64,000 nucleotides of DNA from Engelhardtia mirabilis. GTDB lineage: Bacteria; Planctomycetota; UBA1135; GCA-002686595. The stretch is taken from contig CP036296.1 of NCBI GenBank assembly GCA_007751255.1, forward strand, positions 5,394,001-5,458,000, read 5' to 3'. The notes beneath the pieces were generated by a model. That model did not search any database. It was not told the DNA's origin and worked only from the letters and a program-made list of their open reading frames with translations. The position numbers and the translations under genes are program-made. Of the stretch, positions 45,633-55,676 are shown one piece after another (the stretch's first letter is position 1; every line of letters starts with the position of its first letter).

Positions 45633-47438
45633 TCAGGCGGTGCAGGCGCCGGACTTCGTGTCCTGGTGAGGGCATCCGCGGCAGGGCCCGAGGGGGCAAC
45701 CACTGCCGCCTTGGGCGGGAAGGGGCATCGCCAGCGCGTCGCCGCCGCCGGGAGGGATCGGTGAGAGTCTGGGAGCGCTTGCCGCGCGCAGCATCTCGCC
45801 CGGTCGCGGGGACCGCGGGCCCTGCGAGTTGGCGGGCGCGGAGCGTGGCGCGCTGGCGGCCCGTGCGGACGGCGAAGCAGCGGAATGCGAAACAGCGGGG
45901 TTCCCGGCCCAGGACAGGCTCGAGCTGCCGCTGGATTGGGCCGTCGCGGCCACCGCAGCCGCTCCATTCGAAGCCCCTCCCCGCGCCAGGGCCGGATCGC
46001 CCTCGAGCATCGAGCCGCGCGGCACCGCGCTGCGGTCCCCCATCAGCTCGGCCGCCCGACGCATGTCGCGCTCGTAGCGCTGCTCCCAGTCCGCACGGCG
46101 CAGACCGACCCGCTTGAGGTTGATCATGTGGCGCGCGGTGATGTTGTCGGAGGTGATGTTCCCGGCCAGGGGGCCGCAGCCCAGGCTCATCGACGGCGCC
46201 AGGCCGGTCGAGTAGCCCACCGCGCCCTGGGACGTCGGCCCGTTGGACACGATGCGGCTGGCGGGCTTCTCCACGTACCAGGCCTCGAGCACGCGCTGGT
46301 CCGTGGCCCACACGCCGATGGTGTGACCCAGGCCGCCGTTGCGCAGGATCTCGAAGGAAACCTCGCAACCGCGCTCCCAACCGTCGACCACGTGCACCGA
46401 CAGGAGCGGGCACAGGATCTCGATCGACAGGGGGTGTTCGGGGCCGACGCCACCCTGGTGCGCGAGCAGCACGGAGGTGCTGCGCGACACGCGGAAGCCG
46501 GCCATCTCGGCCACGCGCCAGGGATCCAGACCGACCAGGTCCGGGTTCATGTGCCCGCCGCGGTTGGCCAGGCGCTCGAGGGCGCGGGTCTCGTCCGGCG
46601 AGCACAGGTGCGCGCCGCGCTGGCCCAGCTCGGACAACATGCGCTCGGCGATCGGCGCGTCCAGCACCAGCGCCTGCTCCGAACAGCACAGCGTCGCGTT
46701 GTCGAAGCTCTGACTGGCGACGATCCAGTGGGCGGCCTCGGCCAGGTTCGCCGAGCGGTCCACCCAGACCGGCACGTTGCCCGGGCCCACGCCGTAGGCC
46801 GGCTTGCCCGAGCTGTAGGCCGCCTTCACCAGGCCCGCGCCACCGGTGGCCAGGATCAACTTGGTGTCCGGGTGGTGCATCAGCGCCTCGGTCGACTGGA
46901 TCGTCGGACTCGAGAGGCTCTGCACCAGGTCCGGCGGCCCGCCGGCGCGCGAGACCGCCCGCCGCAGCACCTCCGCCGACTCGCCGATGCAGCGCGCCGC
47001 CCGCGGGTGGGGGCTGATCACGATCGCGTTGCGACCCTTGACCGCGATCAGCGCCTTGCCGAGGGCGGTCGAGGTCGGGTTGGTGGTCGGCACGATGCCC
47101 GCGATCACCCCGATCGGCGTCGCGACCTCGATCACGCCCGCCGCCTCGTCGCGGCGCACGATTCCGACCGTGGGCTCGGACTCGATCGAGGCCCAGATGC
47201 CCTCGGTGGCGAAGAGGTTCTTCAGGACCTTGTAGTGGGCGCGGCCGATGCCGGTCTCCTCCACCGCCAGGCGCGCCAGGTCGGCGGCCGCAGCGGCGCC
47301 GGCCTTGGCCATGGCCCGACACAGGTCGTCGATCTGGGCCTGGCTCCAATGGGCGACCGCGCGCTGCGCCTCGACGGCGCGTCGCATGCAGTCGCGCACC
47401 TCCTGGAGGGCGCGCAGGTCGGGATCGAGCCGCTCCAC
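45633..47438 (-). CDS. CoA-acylating aldehyde dehydrogenase (PduP/EutE-like) with Cys-rich C-terminal tail
   Basis: This enzyme should convert a toxic aldehyde to acyl-CoA inside the microcompartment. The core (residues about 1-465) shows GVIAGIVPTTNPTSTALGKA, NAIVISPHPRAARC, LATGGAGLVKAAYSSGKPAY, GVGPGNVPVWVD and the active-site FDNATLCCSEQAL. The 601-residue length exceeds the usual 460-500 because of a tail of about 135 residues: a Ser/Ala/Pro-rich linker ending in four cysteines (581, 586, 589, 599) in the pattern C-x4-C-x2-C-x9-C. That pattern suggests an iron-sulfur or zinc site, or disulfide anchoring to the shell. The tail also takes the place of a standard encapsulation peptide. Confidence 0.9.
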   Translation of the reverse strand: MERLDPDLRALQEVRDCMRRAVEAQRAVAHWSQAQIDDLCRAMAKAGAAAAADLARLAVEETGIGRAHYKVLKNLFATEGIWASIESEPTVGIVRRDEAAGVIEVATPIGVIAGIVPTTNPTSTALGKALIAVKGRNAIVISPHPRAARCIGESAEVLRRAVSRAGGPPDLVQSLSSPTIQSTEALMHHPDTKLILATGGAGLVKAAYSSGKPAYGVGPGNVPVWVDRSANLAEAAHWIVASQSFDNATLCCSEQALVLDAPIAERMLSELGQRGAHLCSPDETRALERLANRGGHMNPDLVGLDPWRVAEMAGFRVSRSTSVLLAHQGGVGPEHPLSIEILCPLLSVHVVDGWERGCEVSFEILRNGGLGHTIGVWATDQRVLEAWYVEKPASRIVSNGPTSQGAVGYSTGLAPSMSLGCGPLAGNITSDNITARHMINLKRVGLRRADWEQRYERDMRRAAELMGDRSAVPRGSMLEGDPALARGGASNGAAAVAATAQSSGSSSLSWAGNPAVSHSAASPSARAASAPRSAPANSQGPRSPRPGEMLRAASAPRLSPIPPGGGDALAMPLPAQGGSGCPLGPCRGCPHQDTKSGACTA

Positions 47439-47502
47439 GCTCTAGCGTCCGCAAGTCCGAGGCAAGGCGCGGCGATCTCGCCGCGACCCGCCCCGAGGGG
47501 GA

Positions 47503-47799
<297 letters not shown>

Positions 47800-48414
47800 G
47801 GGTGCTCCTTGGGTCGTGGCTCCGCCGGGGAAGTCCTGGTCGCGCCAGGGCCGGTCGGAGGGGGGGAGCGGGACGGTAGGGCCCGATCCAGGGGCCGCGC
47901 AGTCTATCGCCTGGCAGCCGTTGGCCGCGAGTCCGCATGGGGGACCCCGGGGCCGATTCGGTCGCCCCCCAACTCGACCCGGTCGGGGACGCCCGCGGGG
48001 GACTTGCGGGGCCGTAGCGCTGGCTCGCAGCGGCGAAGCGGCGCGTGGTCGCCTTGGATCGGGCCCCGTCGATCGACATCGGGCACTGGAAGGCCGCGGC
48101 GTCGGAAGGAAGGGCGGGCGGTCGAGGTGCTGGCACCCGAGACTGCACCCGAGCAGGGTCGAGACGTCATCCGTCGCCAGGGCGGCGCTCGGGAGCACGG
48201 AGTGTGCCGCACCGAGAATCGGCGCGGGCGTCGACGCGAAGCGGACGATCCTGCTCCGGTCTCCGAACTTCCCGGGCGGGCGGGCGGGCCGGGAAGCGGG
48301 ACACGCTCCTGAGCGCGTGGAGTCGCAATGCCTCCTCGATCGCCCCTGCGCCGCGCCGACCACGACCGGTTGGACGGGCATCGAGGCTGGCGGTGGAGCC
48401 CCCCGTCCCGACTC
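47800..48414 (-). other. Gene-free region upstream of the BMC operon
   Basis: This 615-base region should hold the BMC operon promoter and regulatory sites. I find no gene. GATAGACT near 47905 on the minus strand resembles a -10 element, but no matching -35 is clear. No regulator gene is adjacent, so control of the operon is unknown. Confidence 0.3.
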
Positions 48415-49230
48415 TCACCAGGGGACCGCGTCGGGATCGATGTACGAGCTGGCGCCGGGCGGCTCGCCGACGAGCGCCACGAGCTCGCGATCGAGCTGGA
48501 GCAGGATCGCGACCACGTCCGCGTCGACCCCTCGCCACGCGGCGAGACGCTCGTCGGCCTTCAGGGCGCGCGCGTTGTAGGAGCCGGCCATGCTCTCCGG
48601 CAGCGGCGCGACGCCGATGTCCCGCGTCGCGTCCACGGCGCGGCCGAGCTGGCGGGCGATCGACTCCTCGAGCGCGTCGACCTCGTCTGCGGTCAGCTCG
48701 CGGCCGACTTCCTCGCCCACCAGGTCGAGCACCTGCTGTGCAGCCGCCTGGCTCCCGGCCCGAACCAAGCGATAGCTCGGCAGCTCGGCCTGGGCGTCCG
48801 CGAGCTCCCGGATCGACCACTGCCAACGGCGGAAGTCATCCTCGGTCTGACCCGTGGCCGCGATCTCGGCGCGCAGCTCGTCGGAGATCTCGACATCGAT
48901 CAGCTCCCACGGCGGCGGGGCGAAGTCCTCGGCGGCGCCAGCGGCGGGCGCATCGTGTCCCGCGTCGGCCCCACTGGGTGCACGAGCGGGGACCGCCTCG
49001 CCGTCGAGGGCCGACAGGCGAGCGCCCCTGGCCCCATCGGCGGGCACGGACACCGCCCCGCCCGACGCCGGGTCGCCTCGGCCCGTGCCCTGCTCGCTGC
49101 GTACACGGCCGCGCTCGCCGCCGACGATGACCAGGACGAGCGACACGCCCGCGGCTGCCACCAGCGCGAGGATGACGGCGCCGCCTCGCCCACTGCGAAG
49201 GCCGCCAATCCCAAGGGTTCTGATTTTCAC
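48415..49230 (-). CDS. Single-pass membrane protein of unknown function
   Basis: The 271-residue protein has a short basic N terminus and one membrane helix (AVILALVAAAGVSLVLVIVG, residues about 18-38). An Ala/Gly/Asp-rich linker and a helical C-terminal domain follow (LADAQAELPSYRLVRAGSQA, VDALEESIARQLGRAVDATR). It probably projects outside the cytoplasm. I do not recognise the family. It lies between the BMC operon and rodA, co-directional with both, with 92 bases to rodA. Confidence 0.6.
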   Translation of the reverse strand: MKIRTLGIGGLRSGRGGAVILALVAAAGVSLVLVIVGGERGRVRSEQGTGRGDPASGGAVSVPADGARGARLSALDGEAVPARAPSGADAGHDAPAAGAAEDFAPPPWELIDVEISDELRAEIAATGQTEDDFRRWQWSIRELADAQAELPSYRLVRAGSQAAAQQVLDLVGEEVGRELTADEVDALEESIARQLGRAVDATRDIGVAPLPESMAGSYNARALKADERLAAWRGVDADVVAILLQLDRELVALVGEPPGASSYIDPDAVPW

Positions 49231-49322
49231 TCCCGCCTCCTCTTCGCCCCCGAACCTAGCGCCTGCGGCCGATGACGGGGGTCAGTTCCGGAAGCGTTTT
49301 TCGGACGCGGCGACGCCGTCCG

Positions 49323-50522
49323 TCAGGCGCGGAATGCGTCTTCGTCCAACGACGGTTCCTCCTGCGCCGCGAGACCGAGGGCCAGGCCCAGGGCCAGGAA
49401 GGTCGTCAGCAGCGACGAGCCCCCGGTGGACAACAGGGGCAGGGTCAACCCCGTCATGGGCACCAGGCCCAGGTTGACGCCCACGTTGACGAAGAAGTGC
49501 GCCGCGAAGTAGAGCCCGACGCCGGCCACCACGAAGCGCGTGAAGCGCTCGCGGATACCCGCCGCCGTGCGCAGCAGGCCCGCGATCAGCGCCGCGTAGC
49601 AGGCCAGGAACAAGGTCGTGCGCGCGAAGCCCAGCTCCTCCGCCACGACGCAGAAGATCGAGTCGCTCTCGCGCTCGGGCAGGTGGCCGGCGCGGCTCGA
49701 GACGCCCTCGCCGAGGCCCGTGCCCTCGAGCCCGCCGTTCCCGATCGAGACCCGCGCGTGGTAGACGTGGAAGGCCGGTCCGTTGCGGCCCTCTACCAGT
49801 GCCCCCGAGTCGAAGGACGCAGCCCAGGTCTCGATGCGCCGCAGCTGGTAGTCCTGGACCCACTCGAACTTCCAGGCCGACAGGCCCACCAGCACGACGA
49901 TCCCCACCGTCACGCTGATCAGGCGCCCGCTGCCGCCCGCCAGGTAGAGCATGCCCAGGGTCACGGGCACGATCGTCATCGCCGTGCCGAGATCGGGTTG
50001 GGCCGCGACGAGCACCATCGGCAACAGGGCCAGGGCCGCCGGCTTGACCCAATCGCGCAGCCGCGCCAGGCGGTTTCGGTGCAGGACCCGCGCCAGGACC
50101 ACGATCAAGGCCAGCTTGGCCAGCTCGGAGGGCTGCAGGTCGAAGCCGATCGGGGTCGGGATCCAGCGCCGCGCGTTGTTGCGTTCCTCGCCGACGAGGG
50201 GCACCAGCAGCAACATCACGATCGCGACCGCATACAGGGTCCAAGCGTGCTTGCGCAGGAAGCGCGGTCGCACCAGCGCGCCCAGGACCAGCATCGGCAG
50301 GGCCACTACGACTTTCTTCACGTGGCTGTCGAAGCTCACCTCGTCGCGCTGGAACAGCTCGTCGACGCTCGCCATCGAGTGGATGAAGGTCAGGCCGACG
50401 GCGAACAGGCCCAGGGCTAGCAGCAGCAACCCGAATGGGAAGTGGTTCAGGCGCAGCCCGTGCAAGAGGCCCCGCGGCACCGCGCGGCGCGCGGACCAGT
50501 CCCTGCGGGCGGCGTTCCTCAT
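49323..50522 (-). CDS. rodA: Rod shape-determining protein RodA (SEDS glycosyltransferase)
   Basis: RodA polymerises lipid II glycan strands during cell elongation together with PBP2. The ATG at 50522 overlaps the mrdA stop by four bases (ATGA). The 399-residue membrane protein has about ten hydrophobic helices and SEDS motifs: NNARRWIPTPIGFDLQPSEL, VLVAAQPDLGTAMTIVPVTL, FCVVAEELGFARTTLFLACY and FFVNVGVNLGLVPMTGLTLP, followed by LLSTGGSSL. It is the last gene of the mreBCD-mrdA-rodA block. Confidence 0.95.
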   Translation of the reverse strand: MRNAARRDWSARRAVPRGLLHGLRLNHFPFGLLLLALGLFAVGLTFIHSMASVDELFQRDEVSFDSHVKKVVVALPMLVLGALVRPRFLRKHAWTLYAVAIVMLLLVPLVGEERNNARRWIPTPIGFDLQPSELAKLALIVVLARVLHRNRLARLRDWVKPAALALLPMVLVAAQPDLGTAMTIVPVTLGMLYLAGGSGRLISVTVGIVVLVGLSAWKFEWVQDYQLRRIETWAASFDSGALVEGRNGPAFHVYHARVSIGNGGLEGTGLGEGVSSRAGHLPERESDSIFCVVAEELGFARTTLFLACYAALIAGLLRTAAGIRERFTRFVVAGVGLYFAAHFFVNVGVNLGLVPMTGLTLPLLSTGGSSLLTTFLALGLALGLAAQEEPSLDEDAFRA

Positions 50523-53500
50523 CGGTTCACCTGCGCCGGGAAGCCCTCGGCCTCCATCCACTCACGCAGCTCGGGCCGCTGGAGGATCTGGCGCGCCACG
50601 TAGATCGCGCCGTGGCTCGAGGTGCTGGTGGTGCCGTTCAGGAACACCACGAAGACGAGTTGCGGATCCTCGGCCGGCAGCCAGCCGGCGACCCAGGTGT
50701 GCTTGTAGCTGACGTCGGCGCCCTCGACGTTCTTGCGACTCTGCAGGTCGGCGCTGCCGGTCTTGGCCGCCACCGTCCAACCCAGGACCTCGTGCCGCAG
50801 GGTCTTGTAGGCGGATCCACCGGCATCGTTGGTGACCAGCTCCATCATGGCGCGCACCTTGTCGAAGGACGCCTCGCCGTAGGGCAACTCACGTACCGGA
50901 CCGCGCGACACGGCCTCATCGCCGACGCGCTGGATCAGTTGCATCGAGGGCAGGACCCCCGTGGCCAGGCCCGCGACGGCGCGGGCGACCTGCACGGGCG
51001 TCACGTCGACCACCGACAGGCCATTGCAGGCCCGGCGCAGCTCGCGCCGCAGGCCCGCGCTCGAGGTCGCCGACCATTGAAAGTCCTCGGGCACGTCCTC
51101 CGCGAGTCCCGGTGAGCTGCCTTCGAAGCGCACGCCCGTGGGTTGCCCGAAGCCGAAGTCCGCGCCGACCTGCTCGACCTGCGCGGTCGTCAGCTCGTCG
51201 GCCAGGCGCGCGAAGTAGCTGTTGCAGGAGACCGCGATCGCGCCGGCCATGTCGAGCACACCATGCCCCCAGCGCGAGTGGCAGCGCACGCCGCCCCAGC
51301 CCGCGTGGCTGACCTCTTCGTCGGGCGCGCAGTCGTGCACGAAGTGCTCGTCGATGCCGCTCTGCTCGAGTCGATCGAGGACATAGACCGCCACGAATGG
51401 CTTGAACACCGAGCCGATCGGCTGGAATCCCGGCATCCGCAGTGCCCGGTCCATGACCACCGCACGCTGGCCCTCGGCGTCCGGCCCGACCAGCTCCTGC
51501 CGCGACGGTGCCGAGGCCGTGGCCAGGAGGTCGCCGTTCGGCCGGGCCAGCACGATCGCCCCCACCGGCTGGTCGAACCAACCCAGGTCGGCCAGCTCGT
51601 CAGGCGGATCGTCGGGCAGGTCGGGGAAGTCGATCACCGACTGGGCGGCGCGCTGCAGGTCGTCGTCGATGGTCAGCCAGACGTCGTGGCCGTCGACCAC
51701 GTCGGTCAGGAAGATCGACTCAGCGCCGCGACCGAAGACGTCCTCGAGCCCCAAGCGCTCGCGGTAGCCGTTGTGCCCGGCCAGCCAGGGGTCGGTCATG
51801 GCCTCGACACCGCTGACGCCGCGGGCCTCGTCGTGCATCAAGAGCTCGCGCATCAGCGTCTGCAGACGACCCTGCTGCTCGTCGGTGCGACTTCCGAGAC
51901 GCCGCAGCTCCTGCAACTCGAAGTAGGCCGCGCGCTGGGCCTGGGCCGCCTGGGGGTCCATGGCGCTCACGTCGCCCAGCAGGTGCTCCGCGGGTACCGC
52001 ATCCTCGCCCTCGAGCACCACACGGCGCCGCTCGCGCTCGGGCCGCGCGATCAGGCCCGGGTAGCTCGCGGGATCCCGCGTCAGCAGGTACACGACCTCG
52101 TACTCGGGCTGGCGGTGCAGCAGCGCCCGGCGGGTGCCGTAGTCGCGCAGCACGTTGCGCGCCCGTTCGCCGATGCGATCGAGCCCCTCCTCGGAGGGCG
52201 CCAGGCGCCCGTCGCCGTCCGGGTCGAGCTCGACCAGGGCGTCGAAGACCTCACCCAGGCGGGCCTGTAGGTGGGCTTCGAGGGAGTCGAGCAGGGCGCG
52301 GGCCAGCAGCAACACGCGCTCGCGATCGCGGCCGCGGAAGCTCGGCGCCACCCGCGCCCACAGGGCGCCCAGGTCCCCGTCGGCGATCCCTGAGAAGGCC
52401 CGCGGATCGTCGATCGTGAGCTGCGAGAGGAGCGCGGCGCGGCGCGGGTGATCGGTCAGCTCGTCCAACAGGGACCAGGGCGCCGCGCGCCCGCGCAGCT
52501 CGCCCAGGAAGCGCGGCGCGCGGGGTGCGAAGGCCACGCCCTCCGGCGGGCGCCAGCCCCGCGGCACGTCCAGGTCGAAGCACCACGGCACGTCGGACAG
52601 CACCTCCGGTCGATCGAATGCGCGCCAGTTGCGGGGCGCGCCGTCCAGGGCGTCGGCCAGGGCCTGGGGCTCGCCGTAGACCGCGGCGAGCAGGGAGAGG
52701 GCGCGGTCGGCGCTGGGCGCGGGGTCCTCGACGAGACGCAGCTCCGCCAACAGGCGCGGCAGGGCGTAGCCGTCGCGCCAGCCTTCGAGCCACATGGCGC
52801 GCTCGGACCGGTACCACTGCTCGATGCGACCCTGCCGCCAGCCGAGTTCGCGGGCCAGCCAGTCCAAGTCCAAGCGCGCGGCCAGGTGCGGTTCCAGGCG
52901 CCCGATCTCGAAGCCCACCACGTCGCGGAACAGCACCGCCGCCGCCGAGGACTCGACCTGGCGCCGCCACTCCTCGAGCTGGGCCAAGATCGCGTCCAGG
53001 GGTTCGGCGCCAGCGTCCAGATCGATCGTCCCGGTGCCGTTGCCGCTGGCGCGCAGGCGCTCGGCGAGCAGCTCGAGGCTGTCCAGCGACCGACGCCAGC
53101 GCACCCGCTGCTCGTCCAGCAACACCTCAGGCGCCACGCCGCGCAGGCCCGCCACCAGCTCCAGGTAGCTCTGGTCGATCTCGGGCTTGCGCTCGAGCTT
53201 GACCAACGCGCGCCGCTCGACCGAGTCGGGCTCGAGCAGGCTGCGCGCGTAGAAGCGTAGGTCGCTGGCCCGTCCGGGGCGACGGTCGACCCAGGGCTGA
53301 TCCACGCCGTCGATCACGAAGCCGCCCACCCGCAGGCCCGCCCCGCGGGCGAAGCGGTGCAGGTCGCCGGGCGACAGTCGCACCAGCTCGGTCGCCCACG
53401 CGTCGAGGGTCGCCGCCGCTTCGGGCAGGGACACCGCGCGCTGTTCGATCGCCGAGCGCGCGTGGGCCACGAGCCCGACTGGGTGGGCCCGGCGGAAGTC

Positions 53501-53734
53501 CCGGTAGCGCAGCTCCAGGTGGTAGATGGCCTGGTCCTCGACCAGCACGCGACCGTTGGTGTCGCGGATCGATCCGCGCTCGTAGAGCAGCACCTCGCCG
53601 CTGCGCTCGAGCTTGGCGGCCTCCTCGGCCCAGACCTGGTGCTCGCCCAGTTGGACCTGGCCCAAGCGCACGACCAGGACCACCCAGCCGAGCAGCAGGA
53701 GCACGATCAGCGGGCGGGTTCGGCGAAACCCCAC
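50519..53734 (-). CDS. mrdA: Penicillin-binding protein 2 (elongation transpeptidase) with long insert and EF-hand
   Basis: The GTG at 53734 is set by AAGGAG seven bases upstream and by the membrane anchor that follows (PLIVLLLLGWVVLVVRLGQV). It overlaps the mreD stop region. The 1071-residue length is far above the usual 630. Residues about 60-600 form an enlarged N-terminal region with several helical stretches and a canonical EF-hand loop (DPDGDGRLAPSE, residues 504-515). The C-terminal transpeptidase domain has the catalytic tetrad SVFK (Ser775, Lys778), then SCN in VSCNSYFARLADEL and KTG in AAKTGSADL. It crosslinks peptidoglycan with RodA. The insert could bind calcium or a partner; that is inference. 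Confidence 0.9.
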   Translation of the reverse strand: MGFRRTRPLIVLLLLGWVVLVVRLGQVQLGEHQVWAEEAAKLERSGEVLLYERGSIRDTNGRVLVEDQAIYHLELRYRDFRRAHPVGLVAHARSAIEQRAVSLPEAAATLDAWATELVRLSPGDLHRFARGAGLRVGGFVIDGVDQPWVDRRPGRASDLRFYARSLLEPDSVERRALVKLERKPEIDQSYLELVAGLRGVAPEVLLDEQRVRWRRSLDSLELLAERLRASGNGTGTIDLDAGAEPLDAILAQLEEWRRQVESSAAAVLFRDVVGFEIGRLEPHLAARLDLDWLARELGWRQGRIEQWYRSERAMWLEGWRDGYALPRLLAELRLVEDPAPSADRALSLLAAVYGEPQALADALDGAPRNWRAFDRPEVLSDVPWCFDLDVPRGWRPPEGVAFAPRAPRFLGELRGRAAPWSLLDELTDHPRRAALLSQLTIDDPRAFSGIADGDLGALWARVAPSFRGRDRERVLLLARALLDSLEAHLQARLGEVFDALVELDPDGDGRLAPSEEGLDRIGERARNVLRDYGTRRALLHRQPEYEVVYLLTRDPASYPGLIARPERERRRVVLEGEDAVPAEHLLGDVSAMDPQAAQAQRAAYFELQELRRLGSRTDEQQGRLQTLMRELLMHDEARGVSGVEAMTDPWLAGHNGYRERLGLEDVFGRGAESIFLTDVVDGHDVWLTIDDDLQRAAQSVIDFPDLPDDPPDELADLGWFDQPVGAIVLARPNGDLLATASAPSRQELVGPDAEGQRAVVMDRALRMPGFQPIGSVFKPFVAVYVLDRLEQSGIDEHFVHDCAPDEEVSHAGWGGVRCHSRWGHGVLDMAGAIAVSCNSYFARLADELTTAQVEQVGADFGFGQPTGVRFEGSSPGLAEDVPEDFQWSATSSAGLRRELRRACNGLSVVDVTPVQVARAVAGLATGVLPSMQLIQRVGDEAVSRGPVRELPYGEASFDKVRAMMELVTNDAGGSAYKTLRHEVLGWTVAAKTGSADLQSRKNVEGADVSYKHTWVAGWLPAEDPQLVFVVFLNGTTSTSSHGAIYVARQILQRPELREWMEAEGFPAQVNR

Positions 53735-54252
53735 GGGCGCTCCTTCCTCCACAGGGGGCCGAGGCCCGGCAGACGCCGCAGCCAGCCACCGAAGACGAAC
53801 GACAGCAGCGCGGTCGAGAAGGCCGCGCGCCAGGCCCACTCGCCCAGTGGCTGCGACCAGCCCACCGGGGTGTCGGCGCGGACCAGGTCGACCAGGGCCA
53901 GCCAACCGACCACCGCCAGGGCGCCGAGCCCCGAGAGGAAGCCGCGCAACACCGTCCCGTCGGTGTTGACCGAGGCCCGCAGGCTCGACACGACCACGAC
54001 CAGGGCCAGGTAGGCGGCCAGCACCGCCACGACCGGATCGCCGCTCAGGCCCGCGCGGGTCAGGGCCAGCAGCACCGCGCCCGCGCGCGCGCGCTCGGGG
54101 GTCATGCGGCTGGCGAGGCCGACGAGCAGCACGACGCCCACGTCGGGCGTCCATGAGGCGAACAGGTCCGAGCGCGCGAGCACGCCCTGGGCCGCGAAGG
54201 CCCAGGCGCTCCACAGGAGCAGACACGCCCAGCCCACGAGGCCGCCGCTCAC
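53707..54252 (-). CDS. mreD: Rod shape-determining protein MreD
   Basis: The 181-residue protein has about five membrane helices (GWACLLLWSAWAFAAQGVLA, VGVVLLVGLASRM, VVAVLAAYLALVVVVSSLRA, GLGALAVVGWLALVDLV, AFSTALLSFVFGGWL). MreD is poorly conserved in sequence, and the assignment rests on size, topology and its place between mreC and mrdA. It overlaps mreC by four bases upstream and mrdA by 28 bases downstream. Confidence 0.85.
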   Translation of the reverse strand: MSGGLVGWACLLLWSAWAFAAQGVLARSDLFASWTPDVGVVLLVGLASRMTPERARAGAVLLALTRAGLSGDPVVAVLAAYLALVVVVSSLRASVNTDGTVLRGFLSGLGALAVVGWLALVDLVRADTPVGWSQPLGEWAWRAAFSTALLSFVFGGWLRRLPGLGPLWRKERPWGFAEPAR

Positions 54253-55676
54253 GGGCTGCTCCTGGTCGTGGCGGTGCCGCTGTCGATGCGAACCCAGAGG
54301 CGTCCGAGCTCGTCCACCCGCGAGGCGGCGTCGGAGAGGCGCACGGTGTGTCCCTCGCCTTCGCTGGAGTAGCTGGGCATGTCGGCGATGCCGATCAGCA
54401 GCCCGGCGGGCAGGCCGGCCTCGCCCGAACCGGTGAACAGGCGCATGCGCCGCGGCGGGGGCGTCGGGCCGTCGCCGACGCGGGGCAGGGTCACGTCGCG
54501 CCAGTGGTAGACCAGTGCCCCGTCCGAGGCGGGGCCCAGGGCCACCAAGCGGCCGAGCACACGCGGCGTGCTGTCGCCCTGCACCGGTCGGCCGACAGCC
54601 GTCAGGGCCAGGCCCGGATCGTCGAGCAACGCAACCTCGCAGCCGAGCTCGCCGACGGTGGCCACGCGGCCGACCAGCCGCGCGCCGGCTACGACCGCGG
54701 CGCCCGCGCGCACGCCGTGCACGCGGCCTCGATCGAGCTGCACGGTGGAGCGCCAGGGTGATGGATCACCCGCGGTCAGCGCGCGCGCGCGCACCCAACG
54801 CCCCTCCTCGAGCGGATGCAGGGGCGGCGCGGGGTCGAGCTGACCCCGTCGCGGATGGGTCAGGACGACCACCTGGAACAACCCGTGCAAGTAGTCGAGC
54901 ACTGGCCGCACGCGCCAGTCGTCGTCGCTCGAGCCGAGCTCGAGGGTGCCCAGCTCGAAACCCGCGGCCAGGGCCGAGTGGGGGTCCAGCTCCGGCAGCA
55001 GCTCCCCCACCACGACGGAGCGTCCGGCGATGGGCCTGCCCGAGGGGTTGTGGGCGGCGAGCCACGTCGCGGGTTCGCCGCTGCGACGGCTCTGGACGGC
55101 CAGACCACCCACCACCAGGTGCACGGTCGACTCCCTCGCACCGGAGTCGAGGGTCGCACCCACGAAGAAGCTGCGATCGGTGACCAGGTCCACGGTCACG
55201 CGGCCGCGCGCGCGATCGACCTGGACCACGCGGCCCACGTAGGCATCGCGCGCCACCACCGGTTGGCCGACCTCGAGGCCCTCGAAGGTCCAGGGCCGGA
55301 TCACGATCCGGTCACGCCCGCGCTCGCTGCGTGAGACGACCTCCGCGCGCACCAAGCGGCGACCCTCGAGCAGGTCCGCGCGCGTCGGCAGAACCGAGTC
55401 GTGCAGGGCCAGGAGCGCCGAGCGACTCGAGGCCTCCTCGATCAGCTCGCGACGCACGTCGCCCTGCGCCCGCGCCGGGCGGCCGCCCACCAACCGCAGG
55501 GGCCAGGTCAGCTCGGCCACGAAGCGCAGGGGCGTCAAGAGCCGCTCGATCCCGGCTTCCAAGGGCGCCACCGGCCGCAGGGACAGGACCACCAGTGCGA
55601 TCCAAACCAGCAACATGGCTCCGCGACTACGGGCCAGGCTCACGCCAGACCTCCCAGCGCGCGAACAGCGCGCCAT
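54249..55676 (-). CDS. mreC: Rod shape-determining protein MreC
   Basis: MreC links the MreB filament to the periplasmic wall synthesis machinery. The 475-residue protein has an N-terminal membrane helix (MLLVWIALVVLSLRPVAPLE) and a periplasmic beta-rich domain with GLEVGQPVVARDAYVGRVVQ, VTVDLVTDRSFFVGATLD and GARLVGRVATVGELGCEVAL, the repeated G-x-V-G-R-V pattern of MreC. It is longer than E. coli MreC (about 367) owing to extra middle segments. An alternative start at 55616 (MLLVWIAL) is possible. mreB lies 247 bases upstream. Confidence 0.88.
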   Translation of the reverse strand: MARCSRAGRSGVSLARSRGAMLLVWIALVVLSLRPVAPLEAGIERLLTPLRFVAELTWPLRLVGGRPARAQGDVRRELIEEASSRSALLALHDSVLPTRADLLEGRRLVRAEVVSRSERGRDRIVIRPWTFEGLEVGQPVVARDAYVGRVVQVDRARGRVTVDLVTDRSFFVGATLDSGARESTVHLVVGGLAVQSRRSGEPATWLAAHNPSGRPIAGRSVVVGELLPELDPHSALAAGFELGTLELGSSDDDWRVRPVLDYLHGLFQVVVLTHPRRGQLDPAPPLHPLEEGRWVRARALTAGDPSPWRSTVQLDRGRVHGVRAGAAVVAGARLVGRVATVGELGCEVALLDDPGLALTAVGRPVQGDSTPRVLGRLVALGPASDGALVYHWRDVTLPRVGDGPTPPPRRMRLFTGSGEAGLPAGLLIGIADMPSYSSEGEGHTVRLSDAASRVDELGRLWVRIDSGTATTRSSP

